The notes under the pieces: model-generated | The model's database searches: none | Seen by the model: only the letters and a program-made list of their open reading frames with translations | Told to the model about the DNA's origin: nothing | Made by a program: the position numbers and the translations under genes | NCBI RefSeq assembly: GCF_000614065.1 | Contig: NZ_BAKG01000004.1 | Location: 1 to 64,000, forward strand | Source of the DNA: Prevotella dentasini JCM 15908 | GTDB taxonomy: Bacteria > Bacteroidota > Bacteroidia > Bacteroidales > Bacteroidaceae | Direction: 5' to 3' | Length of the DNA: 64,000 nucleotides | Part shown: piece after piece, positions 8,536-18,079 of the stretch | How positions within the stretch are numbered: position 1 is the first letter of the stretch | Layout: each line of letters begins with the position of its first letter

Positions 8536-8690
8536 TTTTTCTGTCGTTTTTTCTAAATTTCCTTTGTTTGCAAAGTACATACGAACAAGAATTCTTGAAC
8601 TATGCAGAAAAATGAAAGATGAGGAATAAAAACCTATGGAACAGCTGTTTACATTCAATTCGTAACCCCTTTTTGCTTTGTGCCTTATGG

Positions 8691-8706
8691 GTTACGATTT
8701 GGTAAC
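8691..8706. other. Candidate attachment-site core
   Basis: GTTAC-GATTTG-GTAAC is a perfect inverted repeat around a 6-base spacer, the form of a tyrosine-recombinase core site. It lies upstream of integrase 2, at the likely element end. A related segment (GTTAC-GAGTTG-GAAAC) is at 275-290, and the match extends over about 20 bases with four mismatches. Evidence is suggestive only. Confidence 0.25.
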
Positions 8707-8985
8707 GGAACTATTGCCGTTTTTTGCCCGACCTTGCCATATCACAAAATGCAGCAAAGTGCATAAATTGCTGCTATTCAGAAGTTTCCGTTTACATTTA
8801 CCATTTCTTCTTTCATTGTCTTTATTCTATGAACTATCCCCGCAAAGTGTGTAAGCTCATTTTTTATCTTCGTATTTGAAGAAAAAAAGAAAATGGAACT
8901 TACACGCTTTTATAGGACAGTACCGCTTCCGGGTTATTTCATGGTAAGGCTGTCGTGAATAGTTGTTGCGTCTATAGGGGTATGA

Positions 8986-9030
8986 AAAAGCCGTGCACCC
9001 ATGTATTTTGCACATGGATGCACGGCTTTA
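8986..9030 (-). terminator. Terminator of the exopolysaccharide operon
   Basis: AAAGCCGTGCA and CCATGT (8987-9004) pair with ACATGG and TGCACGGCTTT (9012-9029), a near-perfect 17-bp stem with a short loop. On the minus strand it ends in a T-run. It lies 76 bases beyond the gmd stop and closes the 18-kb operon. Confidence 0.8.
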
Positions 9031-9105
9031 TAATGATAAATTCCGTCAGGTTCGCGTTGTCTGCCGGCCTATGGGGCGTATGTGGGGTGGGGCTTTCCGC
9101 CGGGC

Positions 9106-10197
9106 TTACTTTACAATTCCCTTTTCGAGATACTCGGCAAGGTTGGTGCGTACCTTTTCGGCAGCACCGTCGGAGGCTACTTTCGCCATGTCGTGGTCTA
9201 CCATGAGATTGACCAGTTCCTCGAAAGTCGTTTTGGAAGGATTCCATCCCAGTTTGGCCTTTGCCTTTGTCGGGTCGCCCCAAAGATTGACCACGTCGGT
9301 CGGGCGGTAGAAGTCGGGGCTTACTTCTATGAGGATTTTTCCCGTTGCCTTGTCAATTCCCTTCTCGTCCATACCCTCGCCTTGGAACTCAAGCTCGATG
9401 CCCACGCGGCGGAAGGCATGGAGACAGAAGTCGCGAACGCTGTGCTGCACGCCCGTGGCAATGACAAAGTCTTCGGGCTTCTTTTGCTGCAGCAGCAGCC
9501 ACATGCACTCGACGTAGTCCTTGGCGTAGCCCCAGTCGCGGAGCGAGGAGAGGTTGCCGAGGTAGAGCTTCTGCTGCAATCCCTGCCTGATTCGTGCCGC
9601 AGCGAGGGTTATCTTGCGTGTAACGAAGGTCTCGCCGCGCCGCTCGCTCTCGTGGTTGAAGAGGATTCCCGAACAGCAGTACATGCCATAGGCGTCGCGG
9701 TATTCCTTGACAATCCAGTAGCCGTAGAGCTTTGCCACGGCGTAGGGGCTGTAGGGATGGAAGGGTGTGTTCTCGTTCTGGGGCACTTCCTCTACCTTGC
9801 CGTACAGCTCGGATGTAGATGCCTGATAGATGCGGCAGGTCTTGGTAAGTCCGAGCTGCCGCACGGCTTCGAGTATGCGCAGCACGCCCACGGCATCGAC
9901 GTCGGCTGTGAACTCGGGCGAATCGAAGCTGACCTGCACGTGGCTCTGTGCAGCGAGGTTGTATATTTCGGTCGGTCGCACGGAGCCGATGACTCCGAGT
10001 ATGCTCATGGAGTCGCCGAGGTCGGCATAGTGGAGGTGGAAATGGGGCTGCCCCTCCAGATGGGCAATGCGCTCTCGGTAGTCGACGGACGAGCGGCGGA
10101 TGATGCCGTGTACCTCGTAGCCTTTTTCTAAAAGCAGTTCTGCCAGATAGGATCCGTCCTGTCCGGTGATGCCTGTTATAAGTGCTGTTTTTTCCAT
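9106..10197 (-). CDS. gmd: GDP-mannose 4,6-dehydratase
   Basis: 363 residues, full length for the family. It converts GDP-D-mannose to GDP-4-dehydro-6-deoxy-D-mannose, the branch point to GDP-fucose, GDP-rhamnose and related sugars. It is a short-chain dehydrogenase with Rossmann motif [15 protein letters not shown] at residues 8-22, the IIRRSS NADP-binding segment, QASTSELYG around the catalytic Thr/Ser-Glu, and the [11 protein letters not shown]yr-x-x-x-Lys pair near residue 150. It is the last gene of the capsule operon. The reductase or epimerase that would complete the pathway is not in the window. Confidence 0.93.
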   Translation of the reverse strand: MEKTALITGITGQDGSYLAELLLEKGYEVHGIIRRSSVDYRERIAHLEGQPHFHLHYADLGDSMSILGVIGSVRPTEIYNLAAQSHVQVSFDSPEFTADVDAVGVLRILEAVRQLGLTKTCRIYQASTSELYGKVEEVPQNENTPFHPYSPYAVAKLYGYWIVKEYRDAYGMYCCSGILFNHESERRGETFVTRKITLAAARIRQGLQQKLYLGNLSSLRDWGYAKDYVECMWLLLQQKKPEDFVIATGVQHSVRDFCLHAFRRVGIELEFQGEGMDEKGIDKATGKILIEVSPDFYRPTDVVNLWGDPTKAKAKLGWNPSKTTFEELVNLMVDHDMAKVASDGAAEKVRTNLAEYLEKGIVK

Positions 10198-10243
10198 ATA
10201 TTGTTGTATAGCGTTATTTCTTTTGGAGTGTTTCCTGAAATAG

Positions 10244-11353
10244 TCAATTGTTTCTTTTTCTCCATATCCAGTGGTAGATGCGGAACCATGGTTCCCACAG
10301 ACATTCGGATGGGAAATACCACATCAGGCGGATGTCGCGCAGGATACGCTGGACGTTCTTGGCCATAGGCGAGGTATAGGTGCCGCTCAGTGTACGTTCG
10401 TCGTACTTGCCGAAATTTCCTCCTTCGGTCATCTCGTTGAGTAGCAGTTGTCCCAACCGTTTGTCGGGCTTGTCGAGCAGGTATTTCTCTTCCAGTCCGA
10501 AGACGCTTTGCATGAGCCACATTACGGCACGGGCAAATGACTTCAGTCCTAATTTTCGGAACAGATCTGCCCAGTTTGTTTCCTTGTCTGTTGCAGGTCT
10601 GTTGCGGAGGAGGTAATAGTAGTCAATGAGTTGCCGGAATCCGATACCTTCATGCAGGAGGTGGTTGTAAACGTGTGCCAGCATAAAGACAATATTGAAG
10701 CGAACCGTGGGTACACTGATGCTCCCTGAACCATTGGGCAGTTCTGCCGTATGGTTGAATTGTCGGTCGGCCTCTTGTGCGAAGAATTTCTGTAGGCGGT
10801 GGTTGTGAATGGGGCTGTTCATCCATTGCGGACGATAGTGCACCTCTATGGGGATGTTTTCTTTGGAGACGAAGTCTATATGATGGTAGCAGGCTTTTGA
10901 TTTGGGGCAGAAGCGTCTGACGTAGGCGATGACTTCCTTTTCTTTTTGGCCGCCTTCCGGCCTGACCCACACATCTACATCGCCCGGCATACGCAGCAAC
11001 GGGTCGGGATAGAGGAGGGCGGCTCCCTGTCCTTTCAGAAGACAGGTCTCGAATCCTTCTTTCCTGAAATTTTCCGTTGTCCATGCCGCCACTTTGTCGG
11101 TCTGGCGGTTTCTCTTTCGAATGGTGCCGACGATGCTCATCCATTCGAGTATATCGTCTTCGGTAGGCTTGTTGGCAATGTCGGAAAGCCGGCTGACGCC
11201 CTCCCAGCAGGTGCCCACGATGCTCTGCTTGCGGGCAAAGGCGAGGAGTGCGTGCCAGTTCATGTCTGACACGCACTCGGGAATCTCCGCCTCCTCGTGG
11301 AGACAGAATCTTAGAAACTCTATGTATTTGCCGATATTTCTATCTGCCGCCAT
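10244..11353 (-). CDS. Nucleotidyltransferase-fold protein (NTP_transf_5 family)
   Basis: 369 residues. The central part has [26 protein letters not shown] (residues about 100-125), the signature of the 'uncharacterised nucleotidyltransferase' family with the D-x-D metal site (GDVDVWV). [17 protein letters not shown] follows and then a helical C-terminus. In other bacteria the family occurs in polysaccharide loci and in lasso-peptide/RiPP clusters. Substrates are unknown. The start codon overlaps the end of the rfbB gene by 14 bases, so translation is probably coupled. A role in decorating the polymer or a lipid carrier is an inference from position only. Confidence 0.75.
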   Translation of the reverse strand: MAADRNIGKYIEFLRFCLHEEAEIPECVSDMNWHALLAFARKQSIVGTCWEGVSRLSDIANKPTEDDILEWMSIVGTIRKRNRQTDKVAAWTTENFRKEGFETCLLKGQGAALLYPDPLLRMPGDVDVWVRPEGGQKEKEVIAYVRRFCPKSKACYHHIDFVSKENIPIEVHYRPQWMNSPIHNHRLQKFFAQEADRQFNHTAELPNGSGSISVPTVRFNIVFMLAHVYNHLLHEGIGFRQLIDYYYLLRNRPATDKETNWADLFRKLGLKSFARAVMWLMQSVFGLEEKYLLDKPDKRLGQLLLNEMTEGGNFGKYDERTLSGTYTSPMAKNVQRILRDIRLMWYFPSECLWEPWFRIYHWIWRKRNN

Positions 11354-12476
11354 ACATGTTATCGTAGTACTTCATGTAGTCGCCACTCGTAACGTTGTCC
11401 ATCCACTCCTGATGGTCGAGGTACCATTTTACGGTCTTCTCTATTCCTTCCTCGAACTGCAGGCTTGGTTCCCATCCGAGTTCCTTCTGTAGCTTTCGGC
11501 TGTCAATGGCGTAACGCTGGTCGTGGCCGAGACGGTCGGTAACGTGGGTGATGAGTCCGAGGTCTTCGCCCTCCTTGCGTCCCAGCAGTCGGTCGACGGT
11601 GTTGATGACAACTTTTATAATGTCGATGTTCTTCCACTCGTTGAATCCGCCGATGTTGTAGGTATCGGCCACGTTGCCTTTGTGGAATATCAGGTCGATG
11701 GCGCGTGCGTGGTCTTCAACGTAGAGCCAGTCGCGCACGTTGAGCTTCACCATATACGGGGAGCGGCTTGCGGTGGCGTATGTTGTTGATAAATAGTGGA
11801 ATGAGCTTCTCCGGGAACTGATAGGGGCCATAGTTGTTCGAACAGTTGGTTACGATGGTCGCATGCCGTAGGTGTCGTGGAAGGCACGTACGAAATGATC
11901 CGAGCTGGCCTTTGACGCAGAGTAGGGTGAGTGGGGATTGTACTTCGTCGTTTCAAGAAAGAAGTCCCTGCCGTAGGCGTGATGGTGCTCCGAAGATGCT
12001 GCTGTCGTGAAGGGACTTTCTATGCCGTCAGGGTCGGTCAGTGAGAGTGCCCCGTACACCTCGTCGGTTGAAATGTGGTAGAACCGCTTGCCCTCGTACC
12101 GCTCGGGCAGCGACTCCCAGTAGAGCTTCGCTGCCTGTAGCAGGGCGAGCGTGCCCATGACGTTGGTCTGTGCGAAGGTGAACGGATCCTTGATGCTGCG
12201 GTCTACGTGGCTTTCTGCTGCCAGATGAATGATGCCGTCCACCTTCTCGTCTTGTATCAGGCGATAGAAGGCCTCGAAGTCGCAGACGTCCATTTTTACG
12301 AACCGATAGTTTGGCTTGTCCTCAATGTCCTTGAGGTTGGCGAGATTCCCGGCATACGTGAGCTTGTCGAGATTGATGATTTTATACTCTGGGTACTTGT
12401 TGACGAATAGTCTCACTACGTGCGACCCGATGAAACCGGCTCCGCCGGTAATGACGATTGTGCGCTTGTATGTCAT
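11340..12476 (-). CDS. rfbB: dTDP-glucose 4,6-dehydratase (two compensating indels)
   Basis: About 379 residues. It makes dTDP-4-dehydro-6-deoxyglucose, precursor of dTDP-rhamnose and amino-deoxy sugars. It has Rossmann motif [11 protein letters not shown] at residues 10-20, [12 protein letters not shown], the catalytic STDEVYG, and [16 protein letters not shown] with the Tyr-x-x-x-Lys. The frame is lost near 11860, where ATGCGACC should be ATGCCGACC, and regained near 11745, where GAAGCTC should be GAAGGGCTC. The intervening out-of-frame segment encodes the family's [20 protein letters not shown] when read in the correct frame. Two compensating losses totalling three bases point to sequence error. 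rfbA, rfbC and rfbD are not in the window. Confidence 0.9.
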
Positions 12477-12512
12477 AATGATGATATTGAAATATTTCTG
12501 TATATGAACTGT

Positions 12513-13280
12513 TTATGTCTGGTTTTCCTGCCAAGGATTGTGGTAAATGTGTAGCAGTTGTCGTCCGAAATGCCAGAAGAATGTCATGTCGTCAACGAAA
12601 TACCGGTGGAATAGTCTTTTGGGCTCATGGAGGAAGCGGTAAAACCACTCCATCCCCAACTTGCGCCATGCCTTAGGGGCACGGCTGAGTGTTTCTGCTT
12701 CGAAATCTATGGTTGCACCCAATGCCAGCCATATCCTTACCCGCGGCATCAGATGCCGGTGTGCGATAATCCACTTCTCTTGCTTGGGTGCGCCCAGTCC
12801 TGTCAGTACGACCGTTGCATCACTTTGATTAATAACGTCTGCTATTCTTCGGCTTTCGTTCCTGTTAATGGAAAAACTGGGCGATAATGCTCCGACAGCA
12901 ATTTTCCTTCCTATTCGGTTGTTGATGTTTTCCATCGCCTTTTGTGCTATGCCCTCTTTGCCGCCTAAGATGAAGATGCGTGTATTGTCATCTTTTGCAT
13001 GGAAGTGGCAGAACTCGGGGAAGAAGCTGCTGCCGGGAATGGACTCACAGATAGGGACGGGGAGGAGGTGTGAGAGGAAGTATAGGATGCGCGAGTCGCA
13101 GATTATCCAGTCGGCCTGCTGATAACACTCGTAGAAATGCCGGTCATGTTGTAGTCGCACGAGATGGTCTACATTGGGCGTGAAGACCACACCGCTCTGC
13201 AGTCGTCGCAGAAATTCGCTCCTTGTCAGGTTGTCAATGCCAATATTCAGGATATCTACCTGCCCCCAATGCGCTCCCAT
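12513..13280 (-). CDS. WecG/TagA/CpsF-family glycosyltransferase
   Basis: 255 residues of glycosyltransferase family 26. These membrane-associated enzymes transfer ManNAc, ManNAcA or related sugars onto an undecaprenyl-linked acceptor. Signatures are VVFTPNVDHLVRLQ, the segment ESIPGSSFF (substrate loop Asp/Ser region), RIFILGGKEGIAQKAM, VVLTGLGAPKQEKWI near residue 165, and the C-terminal ALGATIDFEAETLSRAPKAW with GMEWFYRFLHEPKR. Its start lies inside the end of the upstream homologue (25-base overlap). It probably adds one of the first sugars of the repeat unit. Confidence 0.87.
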   Translation of the reverse strand: MGAHWGQVDILNIGIDNLTRSEFLRRLQSGVVFTPNVDHLVRLQHDRHFYECYQQADWIICDSRILYFLSHLLPVPICESIPGSSFFPEFCHFHAKDDNTRIFILGGKEGIAQKAMENINNRIGRKIAVGALSPSFSINRNESRRIADVINQSDATVVLTGLGAPKQEKWIIAHRHLMPRVRIWLALGATIDFEAETLSRAPKAWRKLGMEWFYRFLHEPKRLFHRYFVDDMTFFWHFGRQLLHIYHNPWQENQT

Positions 13281-13973
13281 AGAAATCTTAGTGGAAAGAT
13301 TAAAGCAGCCTTGACATAACGGCTGCGGGTATGTGGCTCCTTGTACATGCGGTAAAGAAACCGCAGTCCGTAATTATCTACATTGTGGGTAATAGTCGGC
13401 TTTATTCTGTGCCGTTTGGTGGATGAATCCACCACATGTAAAGCCAATGCCTTGATAACCGGCTCGTCTGACTTTCAGGAGGAAGTCTTCCTGCATGATG
13501 ATTCCCATTCCCACGATGAGGAAGTCGGGATTTAAAGTTGTAATCTTGCGCGCCTCTTGTTCTTTCTCTTCCTCGTTAGAGAAGAATCCGTTGCGATAGT
13601 AGGAGATATTGATTCCGGGGTAGCTCTTTCGGAATATATTTACTGCCTGTTCCAGCGATTCTTGTTTGGTGGCTACAATGGCAATGCTTTTTCTATTTGC
13701 GGTGGCATACTCGAATAGCTTGGGTGCCATCGAAGTCATATCAAAGCTCCTACGCTTGATGCTCTTCCCGTATAGTATCTTAATAGCTTTTACAAGTAAC
13801 CCACCATCAGCGAAGATTCCATCAAACTCTGTGAATAACTCCTTATGCTTCAGTGCTTCAAGGTAGGATACGGGGTTGAGATAAGTATAGATACGAGCTT
13901 TTGTACAAAAGCCAGTTTCTCTCCAGCAGCCATCTGTCACCATTATCTGATTTATCAATGATGTCGTCATCAA
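13256..13973 (-). CDS. Second WecG/TagA/CpsF-family glycosyltransferase (frameshift)
   Basis: About 239 residues when a frameshift near 13381 is repaired: TGTAG should be TGGGTAG, a loss of two G, giving YYPQWVDNYGLRFLYR. Family features are YTYLNPVSYLEAL, FDGIFADGGLLVKAI, SIAIVATKQESLEQAVNIF, LNPDFLIVGMGIIMQEDFLL and a C-terminus of the type RFLYRMYKEPHTRSRY. It is a divergent sister of the next gene. Two adjacent GT26 enzymes suggest either two consecutive sugar additions or a duplication. The start codon is uncertain; the ATG at 13973 follows the upstream stop by 9 bases. Confidence 0.8.
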
Positions 13974-13982
13974 TTATTTATT

Positions 13983-15059
13983 TTATATTATATTTTGTTT
14001 GAGGTAGGCTATACTTTTCTTTTTTTCCTCCGCTATGTGTGTGTTCACAATAGTGTAGTCAATGGGGGCATCTTCTATAGTGGCTAGGTTGTCCGGATAG
14101 TAGACTATGCGTGAAGACAATTCGAATTGTTCCAGGAGTGAGGTGAGCTTGTTGTTGTTCATGCTTCGGACGATAGTGGCGAATTGCTTGTTGAACTTGA
14201 TGGAGAAAATCGTTCCATGGAAGGTGTCTGTAATAATATAAGCTGCATCGCGGAAATAACCGAGCACTTCGAATGGTGTCGGGACAATGACCTCGTCGCA
14301 CCATGGGAAGTAGTGCCCGATGGACAACAGGCGGAGTTTCTTGTTTTTGGCGAACGACCTGATGGCGGCAATTTCATCCTTGTCGGATATGCGTCCGGGA
14401 TAGGAATAGACGATGATGTAGTCGCTCTTGTGCCGCTGTGTAGGAATGTGTTCGATGTAATCGTAGATGAGGACGGGGTCTACGTTCATTTGTGGAGAAT
14501 GTCCTGTTAGTTCCTTTATCGTGCTGTAGCTGTTGATGTCGCGCACGGAGATGCTGTTGAGTTTTTTCAGATAGCCTGCCACTTCCTCCTTCAATCCCAA
14601 AGCTTCCATCTTCTTTGTGTCTGTAGCACCGAATGAGGCGGCATAGGTGATTATCCTATTGGCATCCAGTCCATGCCCGAAGAGCTGTGGGGAAAATCCG
14701 AACCACGTCTGTTGGGCAAAGTTGAACACTTCGTCACTGCCGATTACCACCATGTCGTAATGTTCTTTACCCGATTTCTTCTCTACTCCGAGATAGGGGA
14801 TAAACTCTTTGGAGAATCGGGCCTGAAACTGATATATGGTCTTAAACCGACGGGAAAAATCCCATCCCCAAAGTCGGGACACGAGTTTCCGATAACGCGC
14901 TAATTTTGGCTGTTGATATTCTGCGAGCTGTCTGCCCGGGACGATATTGATAAAGTTTACCTGATGTCCCAAAGCCTCTATGTTCTTTTTGAGAGAGAAT
15001 GCTTGGAGAAACGATCCATAGTTCTTTACCTCCTGCATGGAGAGTATGCCTATTTTCAT
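13983..15059 (-). CDS. Polysaccharide pyruvyl transferase family protein
   Basis: 358 residues of the CsaB/WcaK-type family (PF04230). It starts KIGILSMQEVKNYGSFLQAF and contains VVIGSDEVFNFAQQTW near residue 105, ITYAASFGATD, NSISVRDINS, VDPVLIY, and the C-terminal YIITDTFHGTIFSIKFNKQFA. The family includes enzymes that put pyruvate ketals on surface polysaccharides, but many members probably have other activities. It is the first of three family members in this operon. Like the one at 23.8 kb, it occurs with an FrhB-like iron-sulfur protein (16064-17254, two genes upstream). Confidence 0.85.
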   Translation of the reverse strand: MKIGILSMQEVKNYGSFLQAFSLKKNIEALGHQVNFINIVPGRQLAEYQQPKLARYRKLVSRLWGWDFSRRFKTIYQFQARFSKEFIPYLGVEKKSGKEHYDMVVIGSDEVFNFAQQTWFGFSPQLFGHGLDANRIITYAASFGATDTKKMEALGLKEEVAGYLKKLNSISVRDINSYSTIKELTGHSPQMNVDPVLIYDYIEHIPTQRHKSDYIIVYSYPGRISDKDEIAAIRSFAKNKKLRLLSIGHYFPWCDEVIVPTPFEVLGYFRDAAYIITDTFHGTIFSIKFNKQFATIVRSMNNNKLTSLLEQFELSSRIVYYPDNLATIEDAPIDYTIVNTHIAEEKKKSIAYLKQNII

Positions 15060-15064
15060 TATGC

Positions 15065-16054
15065 TCAGAGTGTGCTTAGTAGTGAAAGATAATCCTTTTG
15101 GAAAGACTCGAAAGTGAAATTCTGTTTGTAGAGATTACGACCGGCCTCCGACATAGACAGATACTGGCTTTCCGTGAGTTGTGACAATTGGTTTAGACGG
15201 TCTGCAAGCTGCGCCCAGTCGTTTACGACAAAGCCGTTAACACCATCCTTCACTATTTCCTCGTTTCCGCCTACATTATTGCAGATAACCGGTGTACCCA
15301 TCATATCTGCCTCTATCAGTGTGATAGGCAAACCCTCGTGTCGGGAATAAAGGAGCATGAAGTCTGCCTGATGCAACAAACTGTATATATCTGAACGATA
15401 GCCCAGATACTCAAATCGCTTGTCCGTACCAATTATCTGTTTCAATTCCTCACATTGCGGTCCTGTTCCCACGAAGCAAATCTTAACATTCTCCGAAAGC
15501 CGTTCTTTCAGATTTCTGACAATCTCAGTCTGTTGCTTCTGTTCATTGATTCGTGCCGGAAGAAGCAGCGTTACAGGCAGAGTTCCCCTATAAGGGTGGG
15601 GTTCTGGCTGTATATCCTTTACGCAGTTGTATATCTTCGTAATGTGTCTTGTAGGCACATGGAAGTATTCCGTCAGATTTTGGATACCGCTGTCAGAAAT
15701 AGCCACAACGTGCTTGGGGAAGATAGACAGCAGCTTGTGCCCGAAAAGGGTATTGTGATGAATATACACGAGCTTTATCTTCTGAAAAAGGAGATGGTTC
15801 AACAGCCAGAACAGCAGGAGAAACTTGCGTTCGTGAAGAATGACTACCGAGTCATAGAAGTGAAAAGGTGATAAGAGCCTAATATACTCGTCCCGCATGA
15901 TGTGATGATCGGTATGAATACGTTCAAACGGGATAGTACCCACTATTTTTGCATCGTACTCGTCCTGTATGGCACGATGTACGTCCATCATCACCTTTTG
16001 TACTCCCGTTACCTTATAAAGTTCGGAATTGAACGAATAGATTTTTTTCTTCAT
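15065..16054 (-). CDS. Glycosyltransferase family 4 (GT-B fold)
   Basis: 329 residues. The C-terminal nucleotide-sugar domain is clear: LLLPARINEQKQQTEIV near residue 170, FVGTGPQCEELKQII, FEYLGYRSDIYSLLHQADFM, and the donor-binding E-x7-E motif HEGLPITLIEADMMGTPVI at about residues 245-263. No membrane segments are seen. It adds a sugar to the lipid-linked repeat unit at the cytoplasmic face. Only five bases separate it from the downstream pyruvyltransferase gene. Confidence 0.88.
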   Translation of the reverse strand: MKKKIYSFNSELYKVTGVQKVMMDVHRAIQDEYDAKIVGTIPFERIHTDHHIMRDEYIRLLSPFHFYDSVVILHERKFLLLFWLLNHLLFQKIKLVYIHHNTLFGHKLLSIFPKHVVAISDSGIQNLTEYFHVPTRHITKIYNCVKDIQPEPHPYRGTLPVTLLLPARINEQKQQTEIVRNLKERLSENVKICFVGTGPQCEELKQIIGTDKRFEYLGYRSDIYSLLHQADFMLLYSRHEGLPITLIEADMMGTPVICNNVGGNEEIVKDGVNGFVVNDWAQLADRLNQLSQLTESQYLSMSEAGRNLYKQNFTFESFQKDYLSLLSTL

Positions 16055-16063
16055 CGTGTCAGT

Positions 16064-17254
16064 TTATCTATGAGACTTGTAGAAGTTGTACATTCGCTTG
16101 ACGATTTCAAACAGATGCCACTTGGAAGCATACATCTTCACCGTCTCTTTGATGCTGTGGTTCACAAGGTGGAACTCTTTGTCAATAGCTTCTAATGACT
16201 TGTTCTTGTCAAGGAAGGCTGCTATAATTTCATTTCTCCGCGGGTTCATTGGCGAAGGACGATTGAGATTGGCATTTTCCGCAAGTGCTTCCTTTAAGGT
16301 TCGCTCTTCCAAGAACGTATCTTTAAGCTGTCGCATCAGTCTTTCACCTTTCTCGTTGTTAGCCAACACTAACGACACGCCCTTCATCACATCATGTTTG
16401 AACGGAACTCCATAACGCCCCAATCCCCAGAAGTCGGCCAAGGAACAATCGCCTACGCGCTGTGGCTGCGCATAGGGACAATGGTAACAACACTCCCTGA
16501 ACAAAGCCGATTTGTCGAAAGCCTCCATATAGAGGGCATCCACTCCATAAATAGGGCGCAATTTCTGATGGAAAGAAACGGATGGGGCAAAACCCCATCC
16601 GTTTCTTCGGCGAAATTCAAACGCTGAAGGACGAACACCGGCAAAACGTTCCGTCAGCTTCTGAAGATAGCTCTGCCAGACGCTGTCTGAGGGTACACCG
16701 TGGCATGCGAGGTCAAGCAATACGAGATGATTGTAGTCCTTGTGTAGGTAATCCTTTAATCCTGCAACTTGACAGGGTGTGCCACAGAAAAGTACCCATC
16801 GTCCTGTATGTAGGTATTTGCGGATGTCCTTATATACATTTCCTATCTCACTTTGCACATACTTACTGCCACGTAGAGGCACTAGTCCTTCTACAGTCTC
16901 TACTCCTTGATGGCAAAGATGGAGGTTGTTGTCGAAAGCCGTACCATAGACAATGCCACCCTGTGCTATCACGTATCTCGCAAAGGAGGAGAAAGCTCCC
17001 CCCGAGCTGCTCACGGTACGGTCGGTGTTGTTCCAAACGGCATAAGCCTGTGGGCTGTCTGAGTTTCTATTCTCCAAGGGTGTAACGACGGGACAGGAGC
17101 GTTCGCACAGTTTACATTCCACACATCTGTCCAAGTCTATTTGCGGATACTCAAAGCCCTCTTCATTCCTCTTCATTTCCAAGCAACCATGGTTGCAGGC
17201 GTTGAAGCAGGCGGCGCATCCCGTGCAGTCTTTTTTTTGTGCTAATGTGGGCAT
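16064..17254 (-). CDS. FrhB-like iron-sulfur protein (coenzyme F420 hydrogenase beta-subunit family)
   Basis: 396 residues. Two ferredoxin-type 4Fe-4S motifs lie in the first 60 residues (CTGCAACFNAC and CVECKLCERSCP). The FrhB N- and C-terminal domains follow, including SSGGAFSSFARY, LRGSKYVQSEIG, FCGTPCQVAGLK and LACHGVPSDSVW, with further Cys residues at CCYHCPYA. In archaea this fold is a flavin-dependent F420 oxidoreductase. In bacterial surface-polysaccharide operons the substrate is not established. It sits with a pyruvyltransferase-family gene and a glycosyltransferase, repeating the association seen at 24-26 kb. A redox modification of a sugar or lipid intermediate is an inference. 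Confidence 0.85.
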   Translation of the reverse strand: MPTLAQKKDCTGCAACFNACNHGCLEMKRNEEGFEYPQIDLDRCVECKLCERSCPVVTPLENRNSDSPQAYAVWNNTDRTVSSSGGAFSSFARYVIAQGGIVYGTAFDNNLHLCHQGVETVEGLVPLRGSKYVQSEIGNVYKDIRKYLHTGRWVLFCGTPCQVAGLKDYLHKDYNHLVLLDLACHGVPSDSVWQSYLQKLTERFAGVRPSAFEFRRRNGWGFAPSVSFHQKLRPIYGVDALYMEAFDKSALFRECCYHCPYAQPQRVGDCSLADFWGLGRYGVPFKHDVMKGVSLVLANNEKGERLMRQLKDTFLEERTLKEALAENANLNRPSPMNPRRNEIIAAFLDKNKSLEAIDKEFHLVNHSIKETVKMYASKWHLFEIVKRMYNFYKSHR

Positions 17255-17303
17255 ATCTCGTTATTTGATTACTAAACAATGAATGGTGCGAAGCTGTGCC
17301 CCC

Positions 17304-17998
17304 TTATTTCCACGTATTTGCATATTCAGTAAAATATCTATAAAACAGGTCTCCCTGTTTATATGGGTCACCAACCTGCCCCTGACCATCAAATTCTTTC
17401 ATATAAATAATGGAGTCGCCTTTTACAGGGCGTGAGGAGAAAAATATCTTTCTCTCATAGGGTAGTTTGTCAAAATTCAGCATATCTTGCGGAGTACATA
17501 AATTCTGGTCGGAACCAATAATGACCAGTTTATCCATGTCCAGCCTCGTAGCACGGCGATACCATTTCTCTGCGGCCTCCTCTTCAGAGTAGTAATGGAG
17601 AAAGTGAATCTCTACTTTTCCATCCAATAAGCCTATGGGATACCAATGCTTCCATTTGCTCCTTCTTTCATCACCTATCTTATATTTTGAGTGTTCCACA
17701 AACTGTATTTGGGCCTTCTTCAGATAGAATTCAAGATTTTGTAAGAAATCAATATAGTCAGGATAAAAGAAATAAAGTCCAAGTGTAGGCGAGTTATATT
17801 TCATATTTAGGTCTTGCATAAAACGGCCGGCAAGACAGTTGGAGGAAATGATAGAAGTCTCCGGTGTGATTATCTCCTTGATAGTTTTCAGATAAGGCAA
17901 CCTTTTATTACAAAGAATCCTATCCTCTCTTTCTTTATAAAGATGATATATATATAGGTTTCCCTCAGTTTGCTGGCAATTTTGCTAAGTAAAAGCAT
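17304..17998 (-). CDS. DUF1919 exopolysaccharide-locus protein (probable N-terminal frameshift)
   Basis: The conserved part (17304-17900 and somewhat upstream) has the DUF1919 core: SIISSNCLAGRFMQDL, SPTLGLYFFYPDYIDFLQNL, HWYPIGLLDGKVEIHFLHY, the WYRRATRLD segment and GSDQNLCTP. No ATG opens this frame; the nearest start is TTG at 17900. In the next frame an ATG at 17998 gives MLLLSKIASKLRETYIY, after which the core frame continues as EREDRILCNKRLPYLKTI. I therefore infer one gene of about 231 residues with one base missing around the TA repeat near 17945-17965. DUF1919 proteins are common in capsule loci, and their activity is unknown. Confidence 0.68.
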
Positions 17999-18079
17999 AG
18001 TAGAAATATTTTTAAAGGAATAGGTATATAGATATTGCACTCGTACAAACCTCAGATGTCTTATAATTATTTGAGTTAT

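Larger units (their letters stand above)
8536..9105. other. Intergenic region between integrase and capsule operon
   Basis: No gene is visible. It contains CGTAACCC (8661-8668)/GGGTTACG inverted words, the GTTAC-N6-GTAAC motif at 8691-8706, a weak AACGG/CCGTT-TTTT hairpin near 8705-8725, and the strong terminator at 8986-9030. Confidence 0.45.

Noticed and set aside
9082..10131. 349-residue plus-strand frame opposite gmd
   Set aside because: Antisense shadow of a full-length GDP-mannose dehydratase; low-complexity, no family features.
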